NCBI GenBank assembly: GCA_902619925.1
Contig: CACNFY010000002.1
Span: 62,001 to 126,000, forward strand
DNA: 64,000 bases
Direction of reading: 5' to 3'
Source of the DNA: an uncultured Pelagibacteraceae bacterium
GTDB lineage: Bacteria; Pseudomonadota; Alphaproteobacteria; Pelagibacterales; Pelagibacteraceae
The position numbers were made by a program, and so were the translations under genes. Under the pieces are notes generated by a model. It had not been told where the DNA came from. It saw nothing but the letters and a program-made list of their open reading frames with translations, and did no database searches. This document shows, piece after piece, positions 33,412 through 41,694 of the stretch; within the stretch, counting starts at the first letter, position 1; every line of letters begins with the position of its first letter.

Positions 33412-34497
33412 ATGTCTAAGAATAAAGAGTTTGTAAAATTTGAAAAAGTAGACAAAAGCTATGATGGAAAAGTATTAGTTGTAAAAGATTTAAATTTAGA
33501 TATTTCAGAGGGCGAATTTATAACAATGCTAGGGCCCTCAGGCTCTGGAAAAACAACATGTTTAATGATGCTGGCTGGTTTTGAAACTCCAACAAATGGT
33601 GAAATATACTTAGATAAAAACCCTATATCAAACATACCTCCGCATAAAAGAGGAATAGGAATGGTATTCCAAAATTATGCTTTATTTCCCCATATGACGG
33701 TTTACGAAAACTTAGCATTTCCTTTGAGAGTCAGAAAAATGCCTAAAGATGAGGCTGATAAAAAAATAGATAAAGCATTATCAATGGTCTCTTTATCTGG
33801 TTTTGAAAATAGAATGCCAGGACAATTATCCGGTGGACAGCAACAACGAGTAGCTGTTGCAAGAGCTCTGGTTTTCGATCCATCAGTAGTTTTAATGGAT
33901 GAACCACTCGGTGCATTAGATAAAAATTTAAGAGAAAGTATGCAATATGAAATTAAACATATTCACGAGAGTATCGGGGTAACAGTTGTATACGTTACTC
34001 ATGATCAAGGTGAGGCACTTACAATGTCGAATAGAATAGCTGTATTTAATGACGGCAAAGTTCAACAATTATCATCGCCTGATCAGCTCTATGAAAAACC
34101 AGTAAATTCATTTGTCGCTGAGTTTATAGGAGAGAACAATACCTTCGCAGGAGAAGTTTCTAATATATCGAAAGATAAATGTAAGGTAAAAGTAAACGGC
34201 GGGGAAATAATTGCAAATCCAATTTCAGTAAAATCAAAAGGTGAGAAAACTACAGTATCAATAAGACCAGAGCGAGCATTGATAAATCCAAAAGAAAATA
34301 TGGACAATAATCATAAAGGAAAGATTGAAGAGGTTATATATCATGGGGATCATACTAGGGTAAGATTAAGCTTGTTAGGTAATTCAGATTTTATTTTAAA
34401 AGTTCCAAATAGTTCAGAAAATTTAGACATAAAACTTGGTAATACAATAAATATTGGCTGGAATAGTCAAGATGCAAGGGCTCTAGATCCAAAATAG
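33412..34497 (+). CDS. potA: PotA-type ABC transporter ATPase
   Basis: 361 residues. An ATPase domain with Walker A GPSGSGKTT, Q-loop MVFQNYALFPHMTVYENLAFP, signature LSGGQQQRVAVARAL, Walker B VVLMDEPLGALD and H-loop VTHDQGEAL is followed by a C-terminal TOBE domain (about 275-360). This is the PotA/FbpC type that drives polyamine, iron or other small-molecule importers with PotBC-like permeases. The genes that follow supply the binding protein and two permeases. Coupling with eutA-doeA suggests the substrate may be an ectoine-like or diamine osmolyte, not necessarily spermidine; this is inference. Confidence 0.87.
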   Translation: MSKNKEFVKFEKVDKSYDGKVLVVKDLNLDISEGEFITMLGPSGSGKTTCLMMLAGFETPTNGEIYLDKNPISNIPPHKRGIGMVFQNYALFPHMTVYENLAFPLRVRKMPKDEADKKIDKALSMVSLSGFENRMPGQLSGGQQQRVAVARALVFDPSVVLMDEPLGALDKNLRESMQYEIKHIHESIGVTVVYVTHDQGEALTMSNRIAVFNDGKVQQLSSPDQLYEKPVNSFVAEFIGENNTFAGEVSNISKDKCKVKVNGGEIIANPISVKSKGEKTTVSIRPERALINPKENMDNNHKGKIEEVIYHGDHTRVRLSLLGNSDFILKVPNSSENLDIKLGNTINIGWNSQDARALDPK

Positions 34498-34507
34498 AGT
34501 AGTTTTA

Positions 34508-34569
34508 AATATCAATAATATTTACCTTGATATTGTGGATAAATGTTCAGTTGACTCTATTGAGTGAAC
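34508..34569 (+). promoter_or_regulatory. Two potential hairpins in the potA-potD spacer
   Basis: AATATCAA (34508-34515) is perfectly complementary to TTGATATT (34527-34534) with an 11-nt loop. GTTC...ACTC TATT GAGT GAAC (34545-34569) forms a second bulged stem-loop. Neither is followed by a T-run, so they are not terminators. They could stabilise the potD transcript 5' end or be a regulatory leader. Stems are short and AT-rich, so chance is possible. Confidence 0.35.
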
Positions 34570-34603
34570 TTGCTGTAATTAGGATTATATAAAACGTTTA
34601 AAC

Positions 34604-34608
34604 GGAGG
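34604..34608 (+). promoter_or_regulatory. Strong Shine-Dalgarno (GGAGG) of the binding-protein gene
   Basis: GGAGG lies 4 bases before the ATG at 34613. Most genes in this window have weak or no Shine-Dalgarno, so a perfect one marks this binding-protein gene for high translation. Confidence 0.75.
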
Positions 34609-34612
34609 ATAA

Positions 34613-35728
34613 ATGAAAAAATTAAGTAAATTATTACTTACCCTTTCTTTTGTACTTTCTTTTACTACATCATCATATGCAGTTACAGTTGCATCTTGGG
34701 GTGGAGCATATACTGAAAGTCAAAAACTAGGTTACGGTGATCCTACTGCTAAAAAATTAGGTATCGACATCAATTGGGTCGACTACTCAGGTGGATTATC
34801 AGAAATTAAAGCACAAAAAGAAGCTGGCGCAATTACATGGGACATTATCGATGTATTTGCTATGGATACAATTACTGGATGTGACGAAGGTTTATTTGTT
34901 GAATTTGATTTTGATAAAGACTTCCCGCCTGCACCAGATGGTACTCCAGCAAGTAAAGATTTTTTTACTAGCATGCCTTCTAAATGTGCAGTAGGAAATA
35001 TTTTATATTCTTGGAACTACGCTTATAACAGTGAAAATGTTAAAGGTACTCCAAAAACTATAAAAGATTTCTTTAACACAAAAAAATTTCCTGGAAAAAG
35101 AGCAATCTACACTAGTGCTTTAACTAACTTAGAAATAGCGTTAGCTGCAGACGGTGTTAAGCCAGGCAAAGGTGGAGCAAAAATCTATGAAGCTTTAGAA
35201 ACTGAAAAAGGTGTTCAAAGAGCAATGGATAAAATCAAAAAACTTTGCACAGACCCTAAAGGTGGATGTGTATTTTGGTCCGCAGGTGCTCAACCACCAG
35301 AACTCTTAATGAGTGGTGAAGTTGTTATGGCAACTGGTTGGAATGGAAGATTCTTTAACGCAGCTGTTGGTGAAGGTGCTCCTATAGTTCAAGTTTGGGA
35401 TGCTCAAGGTCTTGATTATGAGTATTTTGTATTAGTTAAAGGTGGACCAAACGAAGCTGATGCAAAAAAAGCTTTAGCAGAAATGACAAGTACAGAAGGT
35501 CTAGCAGGAAGTGCTAAATACATTGCATATGCACCTTGGAGAAAATCTTCTATATCTGTAATGGAAAAAGGAGAGCCATGGTATAAAGATGGTAAAACAA
35601 ATATGGTTCCAAATATGCCAACTGCTCCAGCAAACACTAAAAATTACTTTTTAGTTGATCCATTATACTGGGCTGATAACGGTACAGAGCTTGGTGAAAA
35701 ATGGGAAGCAATGAAATCAGGTTTATAA
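34613..35728 (+). CDS. potD: PotD-type periplasmic substrate-binding protein
   Basis: 371 residues. The signal peptide MKKLSKLLLTLSFVLSFTTSSYA is followed by a type II periplasmic-binding protein: VTVASWGGAYTESQKLGYGDP at the N-terminus, ITWDIIDVFAMD, NILYSWNYAYN, FFNTKKFPGKRAIY and ATGWNGRF, all in PotD-like order. Four cysteines (TGCDEG, SKCAVG, LCTDPK, GGCVF) may form disulfides, which is unusual for PotD. It delivers substrate to the PotB/PotC permeases. It is separated from potB by a strong terminator, which should make this protein more abundant than the permeases. Confidence 0.88.
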   Translation: MKKLSKLLLTLSFVLSFTTSSYAVTVASWGGAYTESQKLGYGDPTAKKLGIDINWVDYSGGLSEIKAQKEAGAITWDIIDVFAMDTITGCDEGLFVEFDFDKDFPPAPDGTPASKDFFTSMPSKCAVGNILYSWNYAYNSENVKGTPKTIKDFFNTKKFPGKRAIYTSALTNLEIALAADGVKPGKGGAKIYEALETEKGVQRAMDKIKKLCTDPKGGCVFWSAGAQPPELLMSGEVVMATGWNGRFFNAAVGEGAPIVQVWDAQGLDYEYFVLVKGGPNEADAKKALAEMTSTEGLAGSAKYIAYAPWRKSSISVMEKGEPWYKDGKTNMVPNMPTAPANTKNYFLVDPLYWADNGTELGEKWEAMKSGL

Positions 35729-35765
35729 TTTTAAGTTTTAAAGATTAAAATTATATAATATATTT

Positions 35766-35796
35766 AGGGCGGCTATAAATAGCCGCCCTTTTTTTT
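35766..35796 (+). terminator. Intra-operon terminator abutting the permease start codon
   Basis: AGGGCGGCTA (35766-35775), loop TAAA, TAGCCGCCCT (35780-35789), then a run of T up to 35796; the ATG of the permease is at 35797. A 10-bp perfect, GC-rich stem with an octa-T tail is a textbook intrinsic terminator. Its position between binding protein and permease, directly against the start codon, is discussed under findings. Confidence 0.93.
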
Positions 35797-37050
35797 ATGA
35801 GCTCTGAAACACAAAAAATTTTAACAACTGATGGCATTCCTTTAGAAGAAAGTTTAAAAAAAGCCGAAAAGAAAAATAAAATAAAAGCATTTTTATTAGT
35901 ATGTCCTTTACTATTATTTTTAATAATTACTTATGTATTTCCAATAGGTGACATGCTATTTAGAAGTGTGGATGACCGTATGGTCACTAACATGCTCCCC
36001 AAAACTTATAAAGCTATGGAGAATTGGGATGGTAAAGAATTACCTGAGGAGGAAGTTTTTGAGGCTTTTTATCAAGATTATAAATTACTAGTGGAAGAAA
36101 AAACTTTTGGAAAATTAGCAACACAACTTAATTATGAAAAAAACGGTTTCAAAAGTATTCTTAAAAAATTACAAAGAAAAATGAAAAAGTTTGAAGAAGG
36201 TAATTATAAAGAACAAATAATGAATGTTCACAAAAGGTGGGCTAATGTAGAATACTGGAGAGCAATTAAAAGAAGAGCTCCAGCGATATCATATTCAAAG
36301 TACTTAAAAGGTATGGATTTAATTGAGGACGAAAGTGGAAGTATTACTCAAGTTCCAGAAGATAGAAGAGTACATCGAGTTTTATGGTTAAGAACTTTAG
36401 AGGTTGCTTTTTTTGTAACTCTTTTTTGTTTTGTAATGGCATATCCAATTGCACATCTATTAGCAACTTTACCTATGAAATATAGCAACCTACTGATGAT
36501 ATGTGTCCTTTTACCATTTTGGACATCATTATTGGTAAGGACTGCAAGCTGGATGATTTTACTCCAACAACAAGGAGTGGTTAACGATTTCTTTGTTTGG
36601 ATTGGGTTAGTCGCAGACGATAATAGACCAGAAATGATGTATAACAAAACAGGCACATATGTTGCTATGACACAAATACTTTTACCTTTTATGGTATTAC
36701 CACTTTATAGTGTGATGAAAACAATATCTCCAAGCCTTATGAGGGCAGGTAAATCTTTAGGAGGCACACCTTTTATAGCTTTTTGGAAAGTTTATTTTCC
36801 TTTAACAATACCAGGTATTGGTGCTGGTTGTTTGCTGGTTTTTATTCTAGCAATTGGATATTATATCACACCAGCTTTAGTTGGTGGAGCGTCAGGAACT
36901 TTAATTAGTAATCAAATAGCTTTCCATATGAAAAGTACTTTAGACTGGAGTTTTGCCTCTGCAATGGGCCTAATGCTACTTACGGGTGTCTTAGCAATTT
37001 ATTGGGTTTATAACAAGTTAGTTGGAGTTGATAATATAAAATTAGGATAA
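35797..37050 (+). CDS. potB: PotB-type ABC permease with long N-terminal loop
   Basis: 417 residues, against about 280-300 for typical PotB. The first membrane helix (about 30-53) is separated from the rest by a charged insertion of about 135 residues (LPEEEVFEAFYQDYKLLVEEKTFG...), predicted periplasmic. The remaining helices carry the BPD-transporter signature, including the EAA-like loop MRAGKSLGGTPFIAFWKVYFPLTIPG. The start codon directly follows the T-run of a terminator with no room for a normal ribosome-binding site in read-through RNA other than within the hairpin. It forms the membrane channel with PotC. The gene ends 2 bp before potC. Confidence 0.87.
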   Translation: MSSETQKILTTDGIPLEESLKKAEKKNKIKAFLLVCPLLLFLIITYVFPIGDMLFRSVDDRMVTNMLPKTYKAMENWDGKELPEEEVFEAFYQDYKLLVEEKTFGKLATQLNYEKNGFKSILKKLQRKMKKFEEGNYKEQIMNVHKRWANVEYWRAIKRRAPAISYSKYLKGMDLIEDESGSITQVPEDRRVHRVLWLRTLEVAFFVTLFCFVMAYPIAHLLATLPMKYSNLLMICVLLPFWTSLLVRTASWMILLQQQGVVNDFFVWIGLVADDNRPEMMYNKTGTYVAMTQILLPFMVLPLYSVMKTISPSLMRAGKSLGGTPFIAFWKVYFPLTIPGIGAGCLLVFILAIGYYITPALVGGASGTLISNQIAFHMKSTLDWSFASAMGLMLLTGVLAIYWVYNKLVGVDNIKLG

Positions 37051-37052
37051 TT

Positions 37053-37910
37053 ATGGCTTTACCAAAATATACTGAGACAAGGTACAGAATTTGGCACTAT
37101 ATATATTTAACTTTTTGTGCAGGTGTATTTATTTTTTTAATTGCTCCATTATTTGTAATATTTCCTCTGTCATTTAACGCAGAGGAATTTTTAGTTTTTT
37201 CAGATGGAATGAAAAGATTAGATCCTGATGCATTTTCTCTCAGATGGTATGAGGATATGGTTTATGGAACAAAAAATCCATGGGGCCTTGCTGCAAAAAA
37301 TAGTTTTATAATTGCAATTTTTGCAACTCTTGGATCAATTATTCTTGGTACAACAGCAGCATTAGGTTTAAGTAGTAGACATATGCCCTATAAAGGTTTA
37401 ATTATGGCAACTTTAATTTCACCTATGATTGTTCCATTGATCATTTCTGGTGTCGCAATTTTTTTCTTTATGGCAAAGGTTGGACTAGCAGCAACACATA
37501 CCGGCATAGTTTTAGCCCATATTATTTTAGGAACGCCTTTTGTAGTAATAACAGTTACCGCTACCCTTACAGGATTTGACCATAGTGTAACTAGAGCAGC
37601 ATCAAGCCTAGGAAGTGACCCTGTAAATACATTTATGAAAATAACATTACCTTTGATTTTACCTGGTGTAATATCGGGAGGTTTATTTGCATTTGTAACA
37701 TCGTTTGACGAGGTTGTAGTCGTATTATTCTTAGCTGGTCTCGAAAATACAACAATACCCATACAAATGTGGACTGGCTTAAGAGAACAACTAAGCCCAA
37801 CAATTCTTGCAGTTGCGACATGTTTAATTGTGCTTTCAACTTTAATTCTTGTTACAGCTGAATTATTGAGAAGAAGATCTGAAAGAATTAGAGGAATTAA
37901 TATCAACTAA
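37053..37910 (+). CDS. potC: PotC-type ABC permease
   Basis: 285 residues, six-helix BPD-type permease. The first helix is in CAGVFIFLIAPLFVIFPLSF, a periplasmic loop FSLRWYEDMVYGTKNPWGLAAKNSF follows as in PotC, and the EAA loop is RAASSLGSDPVNTFMKITLPLILPG. Together with potA, potD and potB it makes a complete polyamine-type importer. It is followed after 3 bp by the FadN-like gene, so the operon may extend into fatty-acid-like oxidation. Confidence 0.89.
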   Translation: MALPKYTETRYRIWHYIYLTFCAGVFIFLIAPLFVIFPLSFNAEEFLVFSDGMKRLDPDAFSLRWYEDMVYGTKNPWGLAAKNSFIIAIFATLGSIILGTTAALGLSSRHMPYKGLIMATLISPMIVPLIISGVAIFFFMAKVGLAATHTGIVLAHIILGTPFVVITVTATLTGFDHSVTRAASSLGSDPVNTFMKITLPLILPGVISGGLFAFVTSFDEVVVVLFLAGLENTTIPIQMWTGLREQLSPTILAVATCLIVLSTLILVTAELLRRRSERIRGININ

Positions 37911-37913
37911 ATA

Positions 37914-40136
37914 ATGGAAATAAAAAAAGTAGTTGTCATTGGATCGGGTACAATGGGAAGCGGTATAGCTGCACATTTATGTAACGCAGATGTTCCCGTA
38001 ACACTTTTAGATTTAAAAACGGAAATAAGCGAAAAGGCTCGTGAGAGAATTTATAAATCAAGACCGCCTTTGCTACTAGATAAATCAAAAATAAATAATA
38101 TTAAAGTTGGTAATATTAATGATGATTTTGATGCAGTTAAAGATGCAGACTGGATTGTAGAAGCTGTTGTTGAAAGAATAGATATAAAACACGAAATATA
38201 TTCTAAGATATTCAAAAATCGTAAAGATGGGGCTATTGTATCTTCTAATACTTCATCAATACCAATAAAAGTATTATCAGAAAAGCTTACAGACAACGAG
38301 AAAAAAGATTTTTGTATTACGCACTTTTTCAACCCTGTACGATATATGGGCTTGCTTGAGATTGTTAAAAATGAAAATAATGATTTAGATAAAATTAATT
38401 CTTTAAAAATTTTTTGTGAAAAAGAGCTAGGTAAAGGCGCCATTGTGTGTAATGACACTCCAGGATTTCTTGGAAATAGAATTGGTGTTTACGCAATGCA
38501 AGTTGCTATGACCGAAGCAATTAAAATGAAGCTATCAATAGAAGAAGCGGATGCAGTTTTTGGAAGACCAATGGGTATACCAAAAACTGGAGTATTTGGA
38601 TTATATGATTTGATAGGTATTGATTTAATGGTTGATGTATTAAAAAGTTTTAAGAAAGAGTTGTCTAAAACAGATGATTTTCATAATGTAGCAAAAGAAA
38701 TTCCGTTAATAACAAAATTAATTAAAGATGGGTACACTGGTAGAAAGGGTAAAGGTGGATTTTATAGAATAAATAAATCGAATAAAGATAAAGTATTAGA
38801 GGCAATCAACCTTGATACTGAAAAATATTTTCCGTCTAAAAAAATTGACCTAAAAATGGATACTGTCGATATAGTTGGGTTAATTAATAGAGACGATAAA
38901 TATGGAAGATATTCGTGGTCAGTAATTTCCAAAATAATTACATATGCTTCCTCATTAGTACCTGGTATCACAGATAAATTTAATGACATTGATGAAGCAA
39001 TGAGATTAGGTTTTAATTGGGCGATGGGACCATTTGAAATGTTAAATGAGATAGGTCCAAAAAATTTTTTTGAAAGACTAGGACAAATTAAAAATAATGA
39101 GTTTTTAGAAAATTTATCAAAATCTAATAATGAAAATTTTTATGGAAAAAGACAATTGTATACTGATATTGAAACATTAGGTAAAATAAAACCATCTGCA
39201 TTAAAAATTGATAAAAATAAATCTGCAAATATTTACCGTTTCAAAGATTATAATATTGTAGAATTTACTACTAAAGCTAATGCGCTTGATTATGATTCTA
39301 TGGACTGTTTAAAAAATGCTACTGACAAACCATTAATAATAATTAATGAGAGTATGCAGTTTTCAGCTGGAGTAAACCTTTCTTATACAATGGACTTTGT
39401 AAATAAAGGCGATTTCAAATCTGTTGAAAAATTTATTAAATATTTTCAAGAAACTTGTAAACATTTAAAATACTCAAAATTTCCAGTAGTTTCAGCTCCT
39501 TCAGGACTTACTTTAGGTGGGGGATTTGAGGTTCTTGTTCAAAGTAATTTTGTAGCTTCACACACAAATATTGTTGTTGGGCTAGTTGAGACTATGGTTG
39601 GATTAGTTCCTGCCGGGGGTGGGTGCAAAGAAATGCTTTGGAGATGGTCCCAAACAGAAGAAGCAAAACTAGATCCTGATTTTGCACCATTAAAAGTATT
39701 TGAAATTATTGGATATGGCAAAACGGCAACATCACCGGTTGAAGCTGAACCATTAAAGTATTTAATGCCAAATGATAAAAAAATTATGAATAGAAATAGT
39801 TTATTTCCAGCTGCGCTAAAATTAATTAGCGAGAATAAGAATTTTTCTCCAGTCTCAGAGTGTAAGTTCAAATTATCAGGAAAAACTCTTAAAAATAAAA
39901 TGATTAAAGTACTTGAAAAATTATATAATGACAAAATCATATTGGATCATGGGATGGTAGTTGGGTCAGAATTAGCAAATGTGCTTAGTGGTGGCGAAAC
40001 ATCAATTGATAAAACTCTTTCAGAAAATGATTTATATAAATTAGAATTGGAATCTTTTATGAGATTGATCGAGACTAAAAAAACACAAGACCGAATTAAT
40101 CACACTCTTTCTACAGGTAAGCCTTTAGTCAATTAA
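37914..40136 (+). CDS. Bifunctional 3-hydroxyacyl-CoA dehydrogenase / enoyl-CoA hydratase (FadN type)
   Basis: 740 residues. The dehydrogenase comes first: Rossmann motif VIGSGTMGSGIAAHL (about 8-22), ITHFFNPVRYMGLLEIV and NDTPGFLGNRIGVYAMQ, then a second 3HCDH C-terminal unit near 335-400. The enoyl-CoA hydratase/isomerase part is C-terminal (about 430-620), with FSAGVNLSYTMDF and GLTLGGGFEVLVQS. This order is reversed relative to E. coli FadB and matches FadN/YusL-type enzymes. It should catalyse hydration and NAD-linked oxidation steps of beta-oxidation in the cytosol. No thiolase or acyl-CoA dehydrogenase is adjacent. Its 3' end overlaps the convergent cyclophilin gene by 8 bp. Confidence 0.85.
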   Translation: MEIKKVVVIGSGTMGSGIAAHLCNADVPVTLLDLKTEISEKARERIYKSRPPLLLDKSKINNIKVGNINDDFDAVKDADWIVEAVVERIDIKHEIYSKIFKNRKDGAIVSSNTSSIPIKVLSEKLTDNEKKDFCITHFFNPVRYMGLLEIVKNENNDLDKINSLKIFCEKELGKGAIVCNDTPGFLGNRIGVYAMQVAMTEAIKMKLSIEEADAVFGRPMGIPKTGVFGLYDLIGIDLMVDVLKSFKKELSKTDDFHNVAKEIPLITKLIKDGYTGRKGKGGFYRINKSNKDKVLEAINLDTEKYFPSKKIDLKMDTVDIVGLINRDDKYGRYSWSVISKIITYASSLVPGITDKFNDIDEAMRLGFNWAMGPFEMLNEIGPKNFFERLGQIKNNEFLENLSKSNNENFYGKRQLYTDIETLGKIKPSALKIDKNKSANIYRFKDYNIVEFTTKANALDYDSMDCLKNATDKPLIIINESMQFSAGVNLSYTMDFVNKGDFKSVEKFIKYFQETCKHLKYSKFPVVSAPSGLTLGGGFEVLVQSNFVASHTNIVVGLVETMVGLVPAGGGCKEMLWRWSQTEEAKLDPDFAPLKVFEIIGYGKTATSPVEAEPLKYLMPNDKKIMNRNSLFPAALKLISENKNFSPVSECKFKLSGKTLKNKMIKVLEKLYNDKIILDHGMVVGSELANVLSGGETSIDKTLSENDLYKLELESFMRLIETKKTQDRINHTLSTGKPLVN

Positions 40137-40782
40137 TATTTCTTAACATTCTAAAAGTTTCAATGAAGTCGGGCCTGAGTATATATTCTCTTTTATCGTC
40201 GTTTTTAATTTTTGTTAATACATTTAAACCATATTTCACTTTACCCACTGGTGAATATTCCCCTTCAAAAAGCGGAGCATCTTTTAATAAAATAAAAAAT
40301 TGAGTATCTTCTGTGTCTCTTTTATATGTTCTAGCCATAGCAACTGTACCTTTTACAAAATCAAAGGTATTATCTGTTTCCGTTTTAATAGTTCCATATT
40401 TTGACTTACCATTTCCTATTTTTGCATAATTTAAATCTCCCCTTTTACCATACTCGGTGTCCCCTGATTGGACTAAGACGTTTTTTATAACTCTATGAAA
40501 AGCAACGTTGTCATACTCTTTGTTTTCAATAAGCATTTTAAATCTTTTTACAGAATTTGGTGATATATTTGGAAATAATTCAATAATTACATTCCCACAC
40601 GGTGCTCTAAGTACAGCAATATTTTCTGGTTTATTAAATTTTATTTTTTTCGGATTATGATCTTTTACTAACAAACACTTATTTTTGATTATAAAAAAAG
40701 ATCCTGAGCTAAAAATAAATAAAGAAATTAAAAAAATTAATAATATTTTTTCAGATTTTGATTGTTTAATTTTATTTATCAT
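40129..40782 (-). CDS. Membrane-anchored or exported cyclophilin-type peptidyl-prolyl isomerase
   Basis: 217 residues. An N-terminal hydrophobic helix (about 14-30) without a clear cleavage site anchors or exports it. The cyclophilin core follows: GNVIIELFPNISPNSVKRFKMLI, YDNVAFHRVIKNVLVQSGD, KGTVAMARTY, TQFFILLKDAPLFEGEYSPVGKV. The usual FHRVIPGFMIQGGD is varied to FHRVIKNVLVQSGD but keeps the catalytic Arg. It likely assists folding of periplasmic proteins. Its ATG overlaps the stop of the upstream HExxH protein gene (ATGA), so the two are coupled. Confidence 0.85.
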   Translation of the reverse strand: MINKIKQSKSEKILLIFLISLFIFSSGSFFIIKNKCLLVKDHNPKKIKFNKPENIAVLRAPCGNVIIELFPNISPNSVKRFKMLIENKEYDNVAFHRVIKNVLVQSGDTEYGKRGDLNYAKIGNGKSKYGTIKTETDNTFDFVKGTVAMARTYKRDTEDTQFFILLKDAPLFEGEYSPVGKVKYGLNVLTKIKNDDKREYILRPDFIETFRMLRNIN

Positions 40783-41522
40783 AACTTAAATTTAAAATTT
40801 TTGTCAATTAATTGAATATTTAATTTAATAAAATTTACTTTTTTTTTTAAATTATCGTCGTTTTGCAATTTCTTTTTTAACCCTGAATTCTTAATCATTA
40901 AAAATGAAAAGGTTTCAGCCATATCTTCACCTACAGTAGACTGAGAATATTCTGACAAAAATCCTTTTTTTTCTCTTAATAATTTCATACCAAACTTATC
41001 TGTACAAGTTGAACATGACTGATATTTAAAATTTTCAGAATTAAATTTTTTCCATTTTTCGTAGTCAAACAACTCTCTGTATTGGTCATTAATTATGTGA
41101 AAAATTTCATGATGTATTGTCCTAGATAATTTATAATCACCTGTATTAATATTAACTATTATAGTTTTTAACGGGTGATTTGGAACTCCTAAAGCAGGTA
41201 TTGAGGCTACTTCTAAATCTTTACATAGCACTATAAACCTCAAGTTAATTTTAGTTAAAAATTCGTTAGTATATAAATCTAAGCTCTCTTTAATCAATTT
41301 TTGTTTTTCTTTAACTAGTTGATTACTGGGGCTATAACATTCTACATTATTATCTTTAATACCCACTTTAAAATATTTTTTTGCTTTAAAAGTTTTAATT
41401 CTATTGTTATTTTCAACATCTATTATTTCTAAGTTTGGTATTTTCAACAGGTAATTAATTGTATCCGCTAAGACATTAGAAGAAAAAAATAAAACAATTG
41501 TTAATATTTTTATAAGTTTCAT
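40779..41522 (-). CDS. Exported putative zinc-metallopeptidase-like protein (HExxH)
   Basis: 247 residues of no family I can name. It has a signal peptide (MKLIKILTIVLFFSSNVLA). At about residue 137 there is SRTIHHEIFHIINDQY, an HExxH zinc-binding pattern in a helical context. A downstream CSTC motif and an acidic AETFSF segment (YSQSTVGEDMAETFSFLM) could supply the third ligand, as in gluzincin-like proteins. A periplasmic protease or peptidase is plausible but not shown. It is translationally coupled to the cyclophilin gene downstream. Confidence 0.55.
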   Translation of the reverse strand: MKLIKILTIVLFFSSNVLADTINYLLKIPNLEIIDVENNNRIKTFKAKKYFKVGIKDNNVECYSPSNQLVKEKQKLIKESLDLYTNEFLTKINLRFIVLCKDLEVASIPALGVPNHPLKTIIVNINTGDYKLSRTIHHEIFHIINDQYRELFDYEKWKKFNSENFKYQSCSTCTDKFGMKLLREKKGFLSEYSQSTVGEDMAETFSFLMIKNSGLKKKLQNDDNLKKKVNFIKLNIQLIDKNFKFKL

Positions 41523-41573
41523 TAAATTAAATTATTATTAGATATTTGTAGAATGTGATATATTAATATCAAT

Positions 41574-41687
41574 ATGAAAAAAAGTAGAAGTAAATCTGCA
41601 GAAAAAATTCTTTTTTCTTGGAGAAAAGCAATGCCATTTTACTATGCTGCTGCTTGGATAATTTTATTAATAATAATAGTTAAATAA
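41574..41687 (+). CDS. 37-residue single-helix membrane protein ORF
   Basis: Missed by the ORF track because of length. The ATG at 41574 opens a frame encoding a basic N-terminus (MKKSRSKSAEKILFSWRKAMP) and one hydrophobic C-terminal helix (FYYAAAWIILLIIIVK). The layout is typical of small inner-membrane proteins. It ends 7 bp before the M19-like gene and sits at the promoter-proximal end of that operon. There is no recognisable family; its reality is supported by amphipathic order and position only. Confidence 0.45.
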   Translation: MKKSRSKSAEKILFSWRKAMPFYYAAAWIILLIIIVK

Positions 41688-41694
41688 ATTATTC

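Noticed and set aside
37388-37906. Minus-strand 172-aa ORF inside potC
   Set aside because: Antisense shadow of a well-conserved permease; amino-acid composition is unnatural.
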